This document shows positions 46,953 through 61,699 of a stretch of 64,000 nt of DNA, one piece after another (positions within the stretch are counted from its first letter, which is position 1; each line of letters opens with the position of its first letter). The position numbers and the translations under genes are program-made. The notes under the pieces are model-generated. The model saw only the letters and a program-made list of their open reading frames with translations. It was not told the DNA's origin and did not search any database. The DNA is from Thamnidium elegans (Eukaryota > Mucoromycota > Mucoromycetes > Mucorales > Mucoraceae): positions 682,001-746,000 of the forward strand of contig JAIXMG010000002.1 in assembly GCA_025201345.1 (NCBI GenBank). Direction: 5' to 3'.

Positions 46953-48928
46953 TTAAGTACGTGCCGCGATTCGTTTCCATAGTGTTTCAACCAGTAATAC
47001 ATGTCGTTGTCTTATGCTCTCCTCATCTTCAACCTTCATATTTTGAACTAGTCCAACAAGGTCTGCGTAAGGACACTTGACATCCTCTTCTTCAAATGAA
47101 TCGTACTCATCATCTTCATCGCTGTTATTGTCTCCAGACGCATCATTTTCTTCATCGCTGTCTTTAGACTCATTATCACTATCAACTTTTCCCTTTATAT
47201 CTTCTTCTTTCTTCTCTTTTTGTTCAGTGACAGTACTCTCAGCAGTTTCCAAATCCTGTTTCTTTGCATACTTTAAACTATTTGGAGAAGAAAAGACATT
47301 GATCATGTGAACCAACTCCTTTTTATCGTTAAAAGTGGAGGTATAATTACTCAAGATAGGTTCAACACTATCTGATTCAACATCCATTTTTGAAGTTTCA
47401 AATACCAGATTTGGCTCAACTGATTGTTGTTCAAACTTGACAGATTGATCGAAATCAATAGCATCAGAGGGTGTATAATAGTCTAACTCTGGTTGTTGTT
47501 GTAAAGGTCTTGGTGGTAAAGGAGGAGGGGTAGTGTTTCTGTACGAAGTGTTAGTTGAAATATAACCTGGAGACCAAAATTGAGCCTTCAAATTTTTATC
47601 GTATGATACAGGAGAAGAATAGTTTTGTTCGTATAGTGGTGGTGTGTTGGCAAAGGATGATTCACTAGCAGATTGTTTACTGTGAGGAGATACATCAGAC
47701 GAAGTCCAAACATGATTATCGTTTAATTTGGGATATAGATCATAGTCTTCAGCTGAGAGTAAAGTATCTTGTGGTGTCAAAATGGCTTCAGTGACTGAAG
47801 GTCTAGAAGTTAATATATTGGGATAAATATTATCGTCGGTTTGAATACTAGCTGATAGTTGTTCAAGCCAATTCTGTAATGCTGGAATTGCATCTGGTTC
47901 ACAAGGTAAAGACCAATTTGAATGATTGTTATATTGAAGTATAGGTGCAATTGAATCAAGTCTATCCATCATTTCTAATAAGGAAATAGAAAAAAAAGGA
48001 GTGTTAAATTTTTCTTGGTATACAATATACTGCCAAGACTTCTAAAAAAAAAAATAGTTACCAGTATCATAGTTTGGAGTTAAGGATTGATTTTGTAATA
48101 CATCATCTATAAAGTCTTGTAAAGGATCTTGTAAATAACCGTTACTAAAGTAAGTTTGATCTGGTTCATCATCCATCTTCTTTTGGTCAACAGAAGACAA
48201 ACTATCGCCAAACGAAAAACTTGGACTACATGACGATAAATCCGAAGTTATTTCTGAAATATCTAAAAATATATACATACAATAAGAATGTTGAACTTTT
48301 TTTTTTCTCAAGCATTTCTTGGTAAAAAACCTTTATTAATCTGACTTGGTCGTGTATTATTTGCCAAGTTAACTGTAATGTTTGTAGTAGGTTTTCTTCT
48401 TCTGCGTACTGGTTTGTAACCTGGTTGGTTGCTAAGTAACGAAGCTTTTTTTTTTTATTTATTTTTAGAAATCAATTATTATTATGCGAGATCAAAATAT
48501 ATATATTACCTTGATGTTCTGCTGTATGAATTCTTTCATGTTTTTTTAAATCTTGTGGTCTTTTGAACCCTTTACTACAAAGCTATAAAAAGACAATTAT
48601 AAATAGTTTCATCATTTCATATTCAAATAGAAACTTACTGTACACTGGTGAGCTACATAAATTTTTTTGTTGAAGAGTTAGTAAGAATAAATAATTTTTT
48701 CTTTTTTTTTCTTTTACGTTTTAAAGGCAAGTGAACTCGTAAATGACTTGCGAGATGATCTCTTTTTGCAGCAATAGTTCCACAATCATTCCATTGACAT
48801 TGTAAGCACAAGTTGTTGGTCGCTTTTCTACCAATATGGTCATCTGATAAGTGGTTAAAGAGATCTTCGGGATCGTCGAATTCTTGTTTGCAAGTAAGCC
48901 AACGACAAGGAAAATTGGTTCGAGGCAT
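46953..48928 (-). CDS. RIM101: pH-responsive C2H2 zinc-finger transcription factor PacC/Rim101
   Basis: Six minus-strand exons: 48928-48718, 48652-48639, 48582-48510, 48444-48331, 48262-48062, 47974-46953; 544 residues. Three zinc fingers open the protein: [47 protein letters not shown] and, spanning three exons, [22 protein letters not shown]. The short interval TNNLCLQC and the finger 3 sequence are diagnostic of PacC/Rim101. A basic region (PVRRRRKP) follows as NLS. The rest is disordered with Pro-rich (PPPLPPRPL) and acidic (Asp/Glu/Ser) stretches, and a conserved C-terminus [26 protein letters not shown]. PacC/Rim101 is activated at alkaline pH by proteolytic removal of its C-terminus. 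Exon 2 is a 14-base microexon; the intron 4 donor GTTTTT is weak. Confidence 0.9.
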
Positions 48929-49297
48929 AGTTTTTTATATATATATATTTATGTAGTAAAAAGTGAGAGAAAAAGGTAAAAAAGAGAAAGCTTAATATTT
49001 TTTAAAAGAGATATTTATTAAACTCCGTTGTGTGCGCCTCTCTCCCCCACTTTATGGCTCGCTTGTGATTATAGCAATTATGACATTATACATATGCATG
49101 AAGTTGCAAATGTAATAGTGGCAATTATCTCTCTCTTTAGTATATAAATTATTACAAGCCAATTAAACTTAAATACTTGTCATAAAAATGGTGCAATTTT
49201 TTAAACAAAAAAAAAAAAAGTCTATGACAACAGTTTAATAAAAGTAACTTTTTTTTTTTTTTTTTTTTTTTTTTTCGGGAGGATATAGTATAACATT
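48929..49297. other. PacC upstream region and PIP5K 3' flank
   Basis: This 369-base spacer is the promoter side of PacC (minus). It has (TA)n at 48937-48950 and long A and T runs (49205-49220, 49250-49275). A GCGCCTCTC patch at about 49036-49045 is the only GC-richer element. No gene seen. Confidence 0.5.
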
Positions 49298-51750
49298 CTA
49301 TTGTTGTTTCTTCATGTTTACTGTTACAACATTTTCCATAAAATTAATAAATCTTTTTCCATAAGCAATAGGATTAATAGCGGATATAGTGGTCTATAGA
49401 AGTATATGTATTAGTGAAAAAGGATTAGAATTATGTCATGTTTTATTTACCTTGTTTTGCGTAAAACTTTTAAATAAATGTTCAGTCTTCTTCATAAAGT
49501 TGTAAGGTGTCAAGATATCAATTACACCTAAAAAATACAACTTATCGGTAGCTTGATCTATTTCATCAGTAGAAATAAAGCCACCATCTTCCGAGTAAAA
49601 AACACAAAACCTACGCCTATTTTTAATAGTATTTACTTGTTAAAAAAAATAGGTAATACTACACAATCGTATGATTTTTAACTTACTCGTCAGAAGGGGT
49701 TTCGGGTAATTGGGATGAATCCAATTGAACAGGGTTAGCAAATTTAATTGCTTTTCTAACAATATCTGCTCTACTTTCTCTCTTATTTCTCGATATCGAT
49801 CTTTCCATTTCTTTGGTATGAGGCTAATTTTGTATTTCATCAGCATATAAACTTCTTTTTCTAAAGAAAAAGACACTTACTGTAACAATATGCAAATTAT
49901 TATCCCGAATACCTTCTGTATTTCCTTTCAGTACATCATGAAACCCAATCAATAAACTATAATCCATAATGTTTAAACTTGCAAGCAACTTTTTGCTTTG
50001 TTTGTTAATAATAATAATAATAATAACAAGTTCATATATAACTGCTTACTTCAACATCGACGTGTAATTGATTGACAAGCATCGTTCTTTTCATCGACCC
50101 AAACTCTAATTTTCGCTCCCTATTCACCCAATTCAAATCTTTTAATACAGCATGTGGATTCCTAGCAATTTCCTCTTCAGAAGTAAGGCGTCCAAATGTA
50201 GATCCCTTTAAATCATAGGTTTCATGTACATCTTTGTTACTAGGAAACACATTACCCATAACAACAAAATGTATTTTTCTACCGTGAGGTAATTTAATAC
50301 GATGCAAACCATAAAATCTACATAATAGTGTATTCGGATTATTGGATACATGCTATTTTTTTTTTTTTAGGTGTATCGCAGTTTAGTAAACCTGAAAAAT
50401 ATATCAAAATAATATGAGCTTACCTCGCAGTATTGATGTAATATTTTACGCATAAATTTATGTTCTGTATGATGAATAGTTTTGATAATAAACCGATAAT
50501 CACGAGAATAATAAAAGAAACTCCCACTTTTACCGGGCGAACCTAACTCGGATAGAATGTATTTGTTTGTTAAAGACATCATATAATCTGCTGCATCAAT
50601 ATGAAATTTTTCTCGGAGGCGTCTAAATACCCAAGGAGCGTAATCTTTAAATTTGAAATCATATTTTACACCAGGTGTCAATTCGTTACCAGTACTACAA
50701 ATAATAATAATAATAAAAAAGAGTTAATACATGTATGTTTTTTTTTTGTTGCTAAAAAAAGTTAACTGTACACGTCAAAGACTAATTTATGTGCTGCCTT
50801 GAAATCATCTTCGGTCAATTCTTTTTGAATTTTAGCCGATACTCGACCAACCTACGATAATAAAATTAGGAAAAAACGCTCCCCTCCTATATACTTTATA
50901 TGAACACGTTTTTTTTTTGTGTGTGTTCATACTTACTGCAATTCTTATTCCCGTCAACATATCGTACCTTTTTTTTTTTGTACGGAGACACAAATAAATA
51001 AACAGATGATTATAAATTATTACTATTGTTTACTTACATGAGTTGATAATTTCGATGCCCTTCAGATACTCTTGTACCGATCATCACTCTTTCATCGTCT
51101 TCTTCTTCAACTCTTTGATCTAATATAATTTCACCTTGTTCAGAGTAACTCATGTTTCTTCTAGAAACACGACGTGCTTGTCTTCTCGCCGTGATTTCTG
51201 CTTCTAGCGCAGCTTGTTCTTCAGGATCTAAATTACCTAAATCAGGTGTAGTCGTACGACGTCTATTTTTTTTAGTGTTGTTTAAAGAAATGGTAGAGGA
51301 AGAAAGCGGTCTATCTAACGTATGTCTTTGTGTCGGATAGCAAGTAAGAGGCAAAGGACTAGATTGTGTAGTTTCTAAAGGAAATAAGGTGATCGGCTCC
51401 TCTGTGATTGAAACAGGCCTTGCAGTATCATGATTTGTTGTGTTGGGACAAATGTTACTATCTAAGCCCGTGGAATGAATAGAGGGCCCCATATCCTTTC
51501 TTTGCTCTTCGTCAAGATCTATTATTCGTTTAAGCGAAGATTCAGAAATTTGTTCTACAGGTTCAGAGTCTACAAAGCCAGACATACTTTGTTGTTGCTT
51601 TGGCATGGAAGAGATGGAATTCTTTTTCAATTGTTGAAAAAGACTTGTTGTACTATTATTTGTGGAGGGGATGAAGGACAGTATTTTAGGAGAAGACGGT
51701 TGAGGAGAGGAGGTTGTTGAAGGAGTTGCAATCACTGAAATAGTACTCAT
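49298..51750 (-). CDS. MSS4: Phosphatidylinositol-4-phosphate 5-kinase (Mss4/Its3 type)
   Basis: Nine minus-strand exons: 51750-51038, 50967-50937, 50851-50772, 50694-50424, 50352-50050, 49988-49881, 49823-49687, 49616-49451, 49393-49298; 634 residues. A Ser/Thr-rich N-terminal 240 residues precede the PIPK core: [38 protein letters not shown] (Gly-rich loop and ATP Lys), [10 protein letters not shown], the catalytic [10 protein letters not shown], and [20 protein letters not shown] preceding the specificity loop, ending in a short Lys/Gln tail. It makes PI(4,5)P2 at the plasma membrane for actin organisation and TORC2 signalling. A PIP2-binding SLM1-like gene lies about 3.5 kb further on the same strand. 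Confidence 0.93.
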
Positions 51751-52334
51751 TTGGTTATTTTTTAAACTGCTGGTAAAAAAAAAAGAAGAGAAAAAGGAAG
51801 TGCTTCCTTTGAGTGTGTGGTTCTCGTTTTATTCGGAGCAACAATGACAACTATCATGGTAATACAGTTTATAGCCTTCTTTTTTGTTTTTTTTTATTGC
51901 TTTTCTTCAGCCTAAAAAAAAAAAGATATTTGATCATCTTCTTATTGTTTATCGTCATATGGTTCATATCTATCGAACAAACAATATGACGCAATAAGTT
52001 CATGGAAAGAGTCGTCGCTCTTTAAGGAGGGGGGGGGGGAGAGGGGAGGCACTTGAAGCAACACCCCTTTTTTTTATATAGTGATTGTTACACCAGAACA
52101 AAAAACCCAGATTTCCTTGTACGCATAAACATCTTACTGCTCCTATTTTTTGTAGATCAAGCACTACAGAACAAAGAAAAAAAAACACACACAAAGAAAA
52201 TAACATATAATATCTTATTTTTTATTTTTAAAAAGTAAAAAGTATTGTGATAGATCCAAATTACTTATTTGTAACATGATTTTTATCGTAATTTTTCTAG
52301 TGTCTCGAATGGCTTATTTATTATCAAAAGCAAA
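51751..52334. other. PIP5K upstream region
   Basis: Promoter side of PIP5K (minus) and 3' flank of the cysteine-rich gene. It contains a G10 run inside a purine stretch at 52026-52047 and A/T tracts. The overlapping frames at 52000-52464 are low complexity. No gene supported. Confidence 0.45.
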
Positions 52335-53001
52335 TCAGTTTTTTTTTTCAAAGAAGGTCGATCGAAATTCCATTTCTAGAGTTGTTAGACTAGCTGTTCC
52401 ATTTATTATATCTGATTCCAACTTCAACCATCTGCTTTCAAATACTGGCTTCTTTTCGCGATAGTTTTTTTTCATATGCTTCCAAACTAACATACCTGTG
52501 TAAAGTAGTCTTACTTTTGATAAACGCAACATCTTTCGCCTCCAAATACCAAGAGCATTTTGTGACTCCCTCTTTACCTCTATTCTGACAAGCGAAATAA
52601 AACGGGATCCCATCACATAATTTGACCGCATTTTGGCAAAAGCAATTTGGTAGCGTAAATGGTGTCATTTTTTTAAAATCGTTTTCCAAGTTAAATATGG
52701 TTTGGTACGTAAAGTTGTATAACGGACAAGCACGAAGCTCGGAATAGTGCGATGAGATATGCGATCCATTTTGCACTCGTTGTATAAGTTTGGTCCAAGA
52801 AAGCTCATGTACATGGAATCCACACGCGTACTTGACTTGATAGTTGTCTTGTTTGATATTTCCATAACTAGCACACTCCATAATAGGTCCGTACTCCAAT
52901 GTATAGTTGCGGTGGGCTGGTTTGTCACAGAAGCATAGATGTGGATCTGACAATATAAACTGGAGTTGGCTAATAGTAGGTAGAGTACGCTGTACGCACA
53001 T
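52335..53001 (-). CDS. Cysteine-rich GRF-like zinc-binding protein with probable frameshift
   Basis: The intact frame runs from ATG 53001 to the stop at 52438 (187 residues). It has two similar Cys modules: CFCDKPA..GPIMEC..YACGFHVHELSW, then LPNCFCQNAVK..FYFACQ..VTKCSWYL; both show C-x-C, a spaced Cys, and C followed by an aromatic motif, as in GRF-type zinc ribbons. Related unnamed Mucorales proteins that I recall continue into a helical tail. That tail is found here in the next frame (YREKKPVFESRWLKLESD... to the stop at 52335). The switch lies in an A8 run at about 52460-52470, so a one-base indel, real or from sequencing, has probably cut the protein. Function unknown. Confidence 0.6.
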
Positions 53002-53030
53002 TTCCAGAATGGAAGAAAAAAAAGAAGAAG

Positions 53031-53084
<54 letters not shown>

Positions 53085-53202
53085 AGATATTTTATAAGAT
53101 AAAGCAAGAAATTGACATCAAATTTATTGGTATACGTTTATAAAAAAAAAAACTGATAAACTATTTTTTTTATTTTGCGTGTCATATAATAGATAAGCGT
53201 AC
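53002..53202. repeat. (GA)n microsatellite and short spacer
   Basis: About 24 GA units at 53032-53080 lie just upstream of the Cys-rich gene's start (minus strand reads CT repeats), the longest dinucleotide purine tract in the window. The remaining bases to 53202 are the 3' flank of the kinesin gene. Confidence 0.8.
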
Positions 53203-55123
53203 TTATTTATTCGACATAAATGATTGCCACTTGGAGCTGACAGCAGCAATCACATCATTCTTCAAGTTAGCGATACTTTGTACTAACTCCAAATGACGCC
53301 TTTTTAATTGATTATTTTCCTCGCTGGCTTGAGACAACTGCAAGTTAAATTCAGTAACCAACGCTTGATTTTTAGCCTTTGCTTCTGCCTCCACTTCAGA
53401 TAATCGTAAATTGAACTCCTTTTGCATTTGATGCTGAACCTTTCTTTGTTGCAATTCAAACTCTCGTTGCTCTCTCGTCTTTACTTCAAGTGAGTTTTGT
53501 AATTCGCTAATCTTGAATTTATATTCTTCTGCTGCCAATTTGGATTGCTCCTTGACGACTTTTTCAATGTTTCGCAAGTTGTGATTTTCGGCCTCTTTCG
53601 CTTGCAAAGCCTCTTTTGTTGACTGTAATTCAAATCTAGTAGCATCGTATACTTTTTTCGTTTGATATACTCCGTTGCGATCATAATTCATTTGTAAATC
53701 GTTATCCATTTGCTCCATACTTCGAATAAGTGCCGTTACATGTTTTTCTGAACTTATTGGTACATTGGTTTGTGGTCTATTACAGATACCATTTGCATGG
53801 CTTGCATAGTCTAATGTACTTCGAATTTCTTCTAATGTTTGTTGTTCAGGAGAAACTGTAGCGATTATGTAAGTTTTTGTATGCCCCCCTAATGAATCCT
53901 TCAATAATCGTGTTAATTTACTCTCTCTGTATGGTATATGTGGTGTCTTGTCGACTAATGAATTGATCACTCTTCCTAATGTTAATAAACTACGGTTGAT
54001 GTTGGCTGCCTCTCTTGCTCTTAATTGTTCTGATCCTGAACTTCGACTATTCTCTGATCCTGCTAAATCCACTAAATTTAACTTTCCTACTCTAAATGTT
54101 TTTTCTCCATTTGCCGCTACTTCGCGTAAATAAACTGTGATTGTAAAAATGCTGTGTGATCGACTATAAACAAAAACGAATATTACTATATGTGTATATG
54201 TATATATTAAACTAATAACTTACCTAGATTTATCATTGATATTGGTAGAGGCAGTCATTCTCTTTTTGACACCGGATTTCATCATTTCCAGACCTCTTTC
54301 AACAGAAGTAATAGCATGCTCTTTAATGCCTTGTACAACAACGCCAGTACCATCCTCAAAGATATTTAATGGCTTAGGTTCATCAGAGAAACATAACAAA
54401 TCGCGTAACTCTTCATTGTATAACTCCAACATAGATACCATGACATGATTTTCAGGATCTCGTTTCTTTAATTCTTGAAATAACTGTCTGATCGTACGAG
54501 GAATAATGCCTGCATTTCTTCCGTGTCCACCCTCATCTTCGCTCAAATCGCCTTCCATCGTATATCTAAAAATTATGAATTAGAATTATTTTATTTTTTA
54601 ATTTTAAAAAAAAAAAAATAGTTACGTTTTTCCTGTTCCTGTTTGTCCATAAGCAAATATAGTGCAGCTATAACTATATAATGTGTGTTACTATGGGTTT
54701 CTAACAATAACTATAATAAAGTGTTGTCAAAATAAGTTACCCTTTTAATACTTCTTTCAATACAGGATCAGCAACAGCTTCGTATATTTTTTCCTGTGTA
54801 GCATGCTGATCAAAGACACGGTCAAAGCTGTAAATTGTATTATTTGTCTTTAGTAATATTTTAGTATCTGGTGCATTATGTACTGGTTCAAGAGTAGTTG
54901 GTGTGCCTTTTATACTGTTATTTGCTCTAAAATATACGTTAGTTACGGTAACATGCTAAAACGTCCCTCGAATAACTTACTTGCAACGCAGCATAACTTT
55001 AATCTTGGAGCCACTTTCCGTACTGACTTTTTTCAATGCTTTTACATTCATTGAGGCTCTACGCTTTTTTTGTACAGATGCATTCTCTGTGGTGACAAGT
55101 ACTCTCTTTCGACTTTGTAGCAT
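53203..55123 (-). CDS. Kinesin-5-like motor protein without a tail domain
   Basis: Five minus-strand exons: 55123-54981, 54926-54741, 54673-54626, 54565-54224, 54163-53203; 559 residues. The motor domain covers about residues 40-380: P-loop [11 protein letters not shown] (split from YTMEG by an intron), switch I NDKSRSHSIF, switch [11 protein letters not shown] and the microtubule-binding [15 protein letters not shown]. The neck reads [17 protein letters not shown] and later DRNGVY, as in the BimC/Eg5 kinesin-5 class. About 180 residues of coiled coil follow and the protein stops. Normal kinesin-5 has about 1000 residues with a C-terminal BimC box; here both are missing. It starts with a Lys/Arg-rich leader (RKRVLV..KKRRAS). 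The start lies 88 bases after the stop of the SLM1-like gene. Confidence 0.82.
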
Positions 55124-55211
55124 GGTTGGTTATTATGAAGAAAAAAAAAAAAAAAGAAAAGAGAAAAAATTAAAAAAAAATGAAGCCAAATTAAAAATTT
55201 ATTTGAACCAG
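55124..55211 (-). promoter_or_regulatory. 88-base spacer: SLM1-like 3' end and kinesin promoter
   Basis: Between the SLM1-like stop (55212) and the kinesin ATG (55123) there are only 88 bases, mostly A/T runs. Terminator and promoter must overlap, or the kinesin promoter extends into SLM1 coding DNA, or the two are co-transcribed. Confidence 0.45.
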
Positions 55212-55900
55212 TCACGTTGTGTAGCCAGATAGCAACTTGCACCATATTGCCGTTTCCTCTGATGAAGAGGTACGAAACACATATGATTTATCACGCTGTA
55301 ATACAGATCCAGAACGTTGTATTTCAAACCAAGTATCTTTTGATTTTAATAAGTTACATTTTGGTAAATAGATAGAGTACTCTGGTGCCATCTTGTCATT
55401 TAATTTAAACTGGTGCAAGAACCCAGCTATAAACATTTGTTAGACAAAAATAATATGCTAAAATCAAAAACTTACATTGAGTAAGTACAAAAAATCGCTT
55501 TGAGTACTTATTGAGAACCCCAATTTTACGCTCTAGTTGACCTTTATGAACTGTCATAACAAGTGGATCGTTTTTATAAGGATAGTTTATATTCAGGTAT
55601 TGCTTTAACGGATTTGCTTCATCTACTATATCTTTTTGATTGAGACTGACAAACGTATCCCAATTATTGTTTACTGTGTGATTTAATATTTGAACCGATT
55701 GTTCAGTAGATACACCAGGTTTATTAAAGCATACTTTTAATGCGTTTTGTACAGATACTAGTAACTGATTCTCGAAATTAAATATCGTCTTTTGTATTGG
55801 TACCATTAATTCTCTTAGTCTATTTTCTTCATCTACTTCTCTCTTCAATTGTCTTAGTAAATCTACATACACAAAAAAAAGTTAATTATTTAAAGTACAC

Positions 55901-55936
<36 letters not shown>

Positions 55937-56751
55937 CATAGATTAACTAGCCAAGGATCATTTATCACCTGAGCACCATTTTCTATTGTACCACGAGCAT
56001 CTTTACAAGTCTTTGTTAACTGCGCCATAAAACTTGCTGTAACCTCTGCCCGTTTTAAAAACTCTTCTAACCCTAACCCAAACTGATTTTTCAAACTCTT
56101 GATATTATAATTACACTGTTTTTTAAGCTGTTCTAAACTAGGTAAATGTTCACTTTGTATAGCTTGCGCAAGCTTTTGCTCTTGTAGCGCCAAGTCGGTT
56201 GTGAAACTATATAAAGTGACCTGAATATCATTGACTGATTTGTTGCTGCTGGACTTGCTGCTGGAATCTGAAAGTAACTGGTATGTTCGTTTGGATTGGT
56301 TGCAAAGTCTTTCGATTTCGCTTAGCCAGGATATAAACAAGATAATAAATTTGTACCAGGACTCGTAGCGTTTGATGATAATGTCTGCTTTGTTTAAGCT
56401 ACGTAGTTTTTTATCGACTTTTATAGGTCCCGTAAAACTACTACGGGTAGTAGTTTTTATGGGTTTACTTTTGTCGCTCACTTTAGATGTGGAAAGGCTG
56501 GGAGTCGAGTGTGTGGTAGAGGGCGTGGGTGAATAAAATAGATGGTTGTCTGCTAGGCGACTAGTGGATAAACCGTATAAAGGTGTAGGTTTTTTTCCTA
56601 GTTTTTCATCTGCAGATAGATACACGCGTTGCCTTTCCTCCTCTTCTTCTTCTTGGTCATCCATTACATCCAATAGTTCAGCAGGTGGTATTATATCAAA
56701 ATGTTCAATAAACCTACTTTGAGGTCTAGCAATATTCTCGTTTTGTGACAT
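55212..56751 (-). CDS. SLM1/SLM2-like F-BAR and PH-domain protein
   Basis: Three minus-strand exons: 56751-55938, 55862-55476, 55426-55212; 471 residues. A disordered acidic N-terminus (DDQEEEEEERQ) leads to a mostly helical region (about residues 120-340) corresponding to the F-BAR part, then the Slm-type entry PYKNDPLVMTVHKGQLERK and a PH domain (KRFFVLTQSGFLHQFKL..YLPKC..DKSYVFRTSSSEET) ending at the C-terminus. Slm1/Slm2 and relatives bind PI(4,5)P2 at eisosomes and recruit or activate TORC2. A poly-(TA) tract sits in intron 1. The start at 56751 (MSQNEN) is preferred over an upstream in-frame Met at 56781 preceded by Phe runs. Confidence 0.83.
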
Positions 56752-57002
56752 GATATAAAAGAAAAGGAAGAAAGAATACACAGTTTAGAAACTTGAGCCT
56801 AAATAATGTCATTTGTGTATCACCGTATCAGATTATCAGAATATTTTTAAACTTTTCCATAGAATAACATATGATAGTTGTATTATTTAATTTTTTTTAT
56901 ATTTATTTTAATATATTTAACAATCCATTAAGAAAAAAGAGAAAAAAACAGATTTTTTTTTTTTGGGAAGCAAAAGAAAGAGAGAGAGAAAATAGAGATA
57001 AT
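56752..57002. other. Spacer between the SLM1-like gene and CDC48
   Basis: This 251-base interval holds the SLM1-like promoter and the CDC48 3' end, with short A and T runs and (GA)4. Nothing else seen. Confidence 0.5.
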
Positions 57003-59747
<2,745 letters not shown>

Positions 59748-60120
59748 TTTGTTTTTAAGAAATAAAAAAGAGTAATGAAAAAAGTCTTTTTTAAAAAACC
59801 TTTCTTTTTATCACGACACGTAAGGCATAAGTTGAATTCCACGTCATCAGGGATTTTTTTTTCCATTTTTTTCCTTTTCAGCACAAGCATTCTCATTGGG
59901 TATGGTATTCCCCAAAGTGCGATATACGCCGCAGTAGCTCGTTCCATTCGCCCTGTGCGCTTCTCCTCTTTAAACAGCAAGCTTTTTTATTTATTTATTT
60001 CTTAGAAACCTACCAATGTGTTTATTATAGCACCTTTTTTTTTTAACTGTCTGTGCGTTAGGATACATATTTTTTTTTAAAGAAATATGTATAAAAAAAA
60101 GGAGGGAGGAACTGTTTTTA
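59748..60120. other. CDC48 upstream region
   Basis: This 373-base region holds the CDC48 promoter (minus) and the 3' flank of the YTP1-like gene. A GC-richer core at 59820-59950 includes CACGTCATC at 59840 (a CRE/bZIP-like sequence) and ATTGGGT (CCAAT-like on the minus strand) at 59893. I see no proteasome-type GGTGGCAAA element. No gene. Confidence 0.45.
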
Positions 60121-61699
60121 TTATATAGTAGGTCTATCTACTGTATCTTTTAATTCATCCTCATCGTCTAAAAACGAAGAGGACGCCTCTGTATCATTTA
60201 CTTCTGTATACCCTCCGTTTTTCTGCAACGTATTCGGATAATCAGTTAATTTCTCCCAAAGATAAATCAACGAAAACGCAAAAGCGAAAACGATAAACCC
60301 AAACGATAAAAGAATATTACTATACGAGCTTACATCGACTCCCATTACAGTTAAATATGCAAGTTGTTGTTCCGTAGATCCCATAAATAATAAGCCAGAC
60401 AATGTCAATGTCTATGATAACGTATTAAATATAATGAAAATCTCCCACTGATTATTCTTAAAAACTTACAAGAGGTGGAATATATTGCCATGGTGAAATT
60501 TCTTTAAATTGGCCTTGTTTCCAAACAAAACAAATTTCAATAATTCGACTTAATCCTCCTGCCATTAACATGTACCCAAAATAGGAATGGATAGCTCCGC
60601 TGTTAGGTACATGTTGCGCATGACCTTGGAATGCCGCCGCTGTCAATATAATAAGAACTGATGGTATCACTGACCTTTGTCCATTTCTACTTAGGATAAC
60701 TCCAACGATACCAGCAGCCCACCAAATAATGCCCATTGATGTATGTTGATAATCTCCATGATTCCACTCATGACCCCATCTAAATTTGTGTGTAAGTTAC
60801 ACCGCCCAGAAAAAAGGAAATTAAAAAAGATTTACCTGTGCTCGGTGAAAGTATTAACAATTCCCCAAACCATAATTACCCAACTGTCATACCATTCTTG
60901 GCTTTTTCCGTTTGAAAGTAACCAAGGTCCTCCTACACGCAGAGATAAAAGAAGTAAAATTCCATAGGCCACAAATGACGAACCCATGATGAAATGGGCT
61001 AAACACTGACCCGTTGATTCTAATTGAATATTTAGATTAAAAAACAAACAAAAAATATATATATATATTATGTTATACCTCCATAACAGAATCCTAAAGA
61101 TGCAATTACACCTAAAACAATTTGTACATATCCAATGACTGGTATAGCTGCCCCCAGAATCTTATGAACTTTGGTTAAAGCAGGTCTTATCTTTCCTTGG
61201 AAACCTGTTTCCAAATGAAGTCGAAGATAAACACCTAGTACTAATTGTGAAGAAACTGACCATATCACTATATCTGCAAACCATCTGTGTGCTATATGAG
61301 GTTCCTAAAGTTTGGGTTATTAGCATAAATTCTTTAGTGCGGTATGATTTATATATATAAATTACATAGTTTCGTCCGTCATGTGCGTGCGCTAAAAAAA
61401 TGCCTATAACAAATAACAAGGTCCCTAATATTTGTACTGGAACATGCCATTTATTTTTAGCTAACCCTAATACCATTCCCAGTGGATATAATACACCAAA
61501 CGCTATTTTGTTATGTGGCATTATATAAGTAATTAATTAATTCAACTTTTTTTTTTAAAAATCTACCTGCAACCATAAACGCGATATGAAGTGTCATAAT
61601 CAAACCAATAGGCTCATCAGTAGCCGCGCTGTTATTGAATAAGGCAGGGTCTAAATCATGTGTATGACCCATTCCATGCTCATGCTCGTGCTCAGACAT
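60121..61699 (-). CDS. YTP1-like multi-spanning membrane protein (DUF2427 and Ytp1 domains)
   Basis: Six minus-strand exons: 61699-61567, 61502-61366, 61304-61079, 61019-60836, 60779-60470, 60411-60121; 426 residues. The N-terminus is His-rich (HEHEHGMGHTHD). The DUF2427 part reads LHIAFMVAAFGVLYPLGMVLGLAKNKWHVPVQ, followed by HAHDG, and HKILGAAIPVIGYVQIVLG as in cytochrome b561-like bundles. The C-terminal Ytp1 part has WWAAGIVGVILS, GHAQHVP and HSYFGYMLMAGG. About ten membrane segments; the tail is acidic. Conserved His pairs would suit haem or metal binding, but no function is established for the family. Intron 1 acceptor (AATAG at 61507-61503) is chosen for reading frame. Confidence 0.85.
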
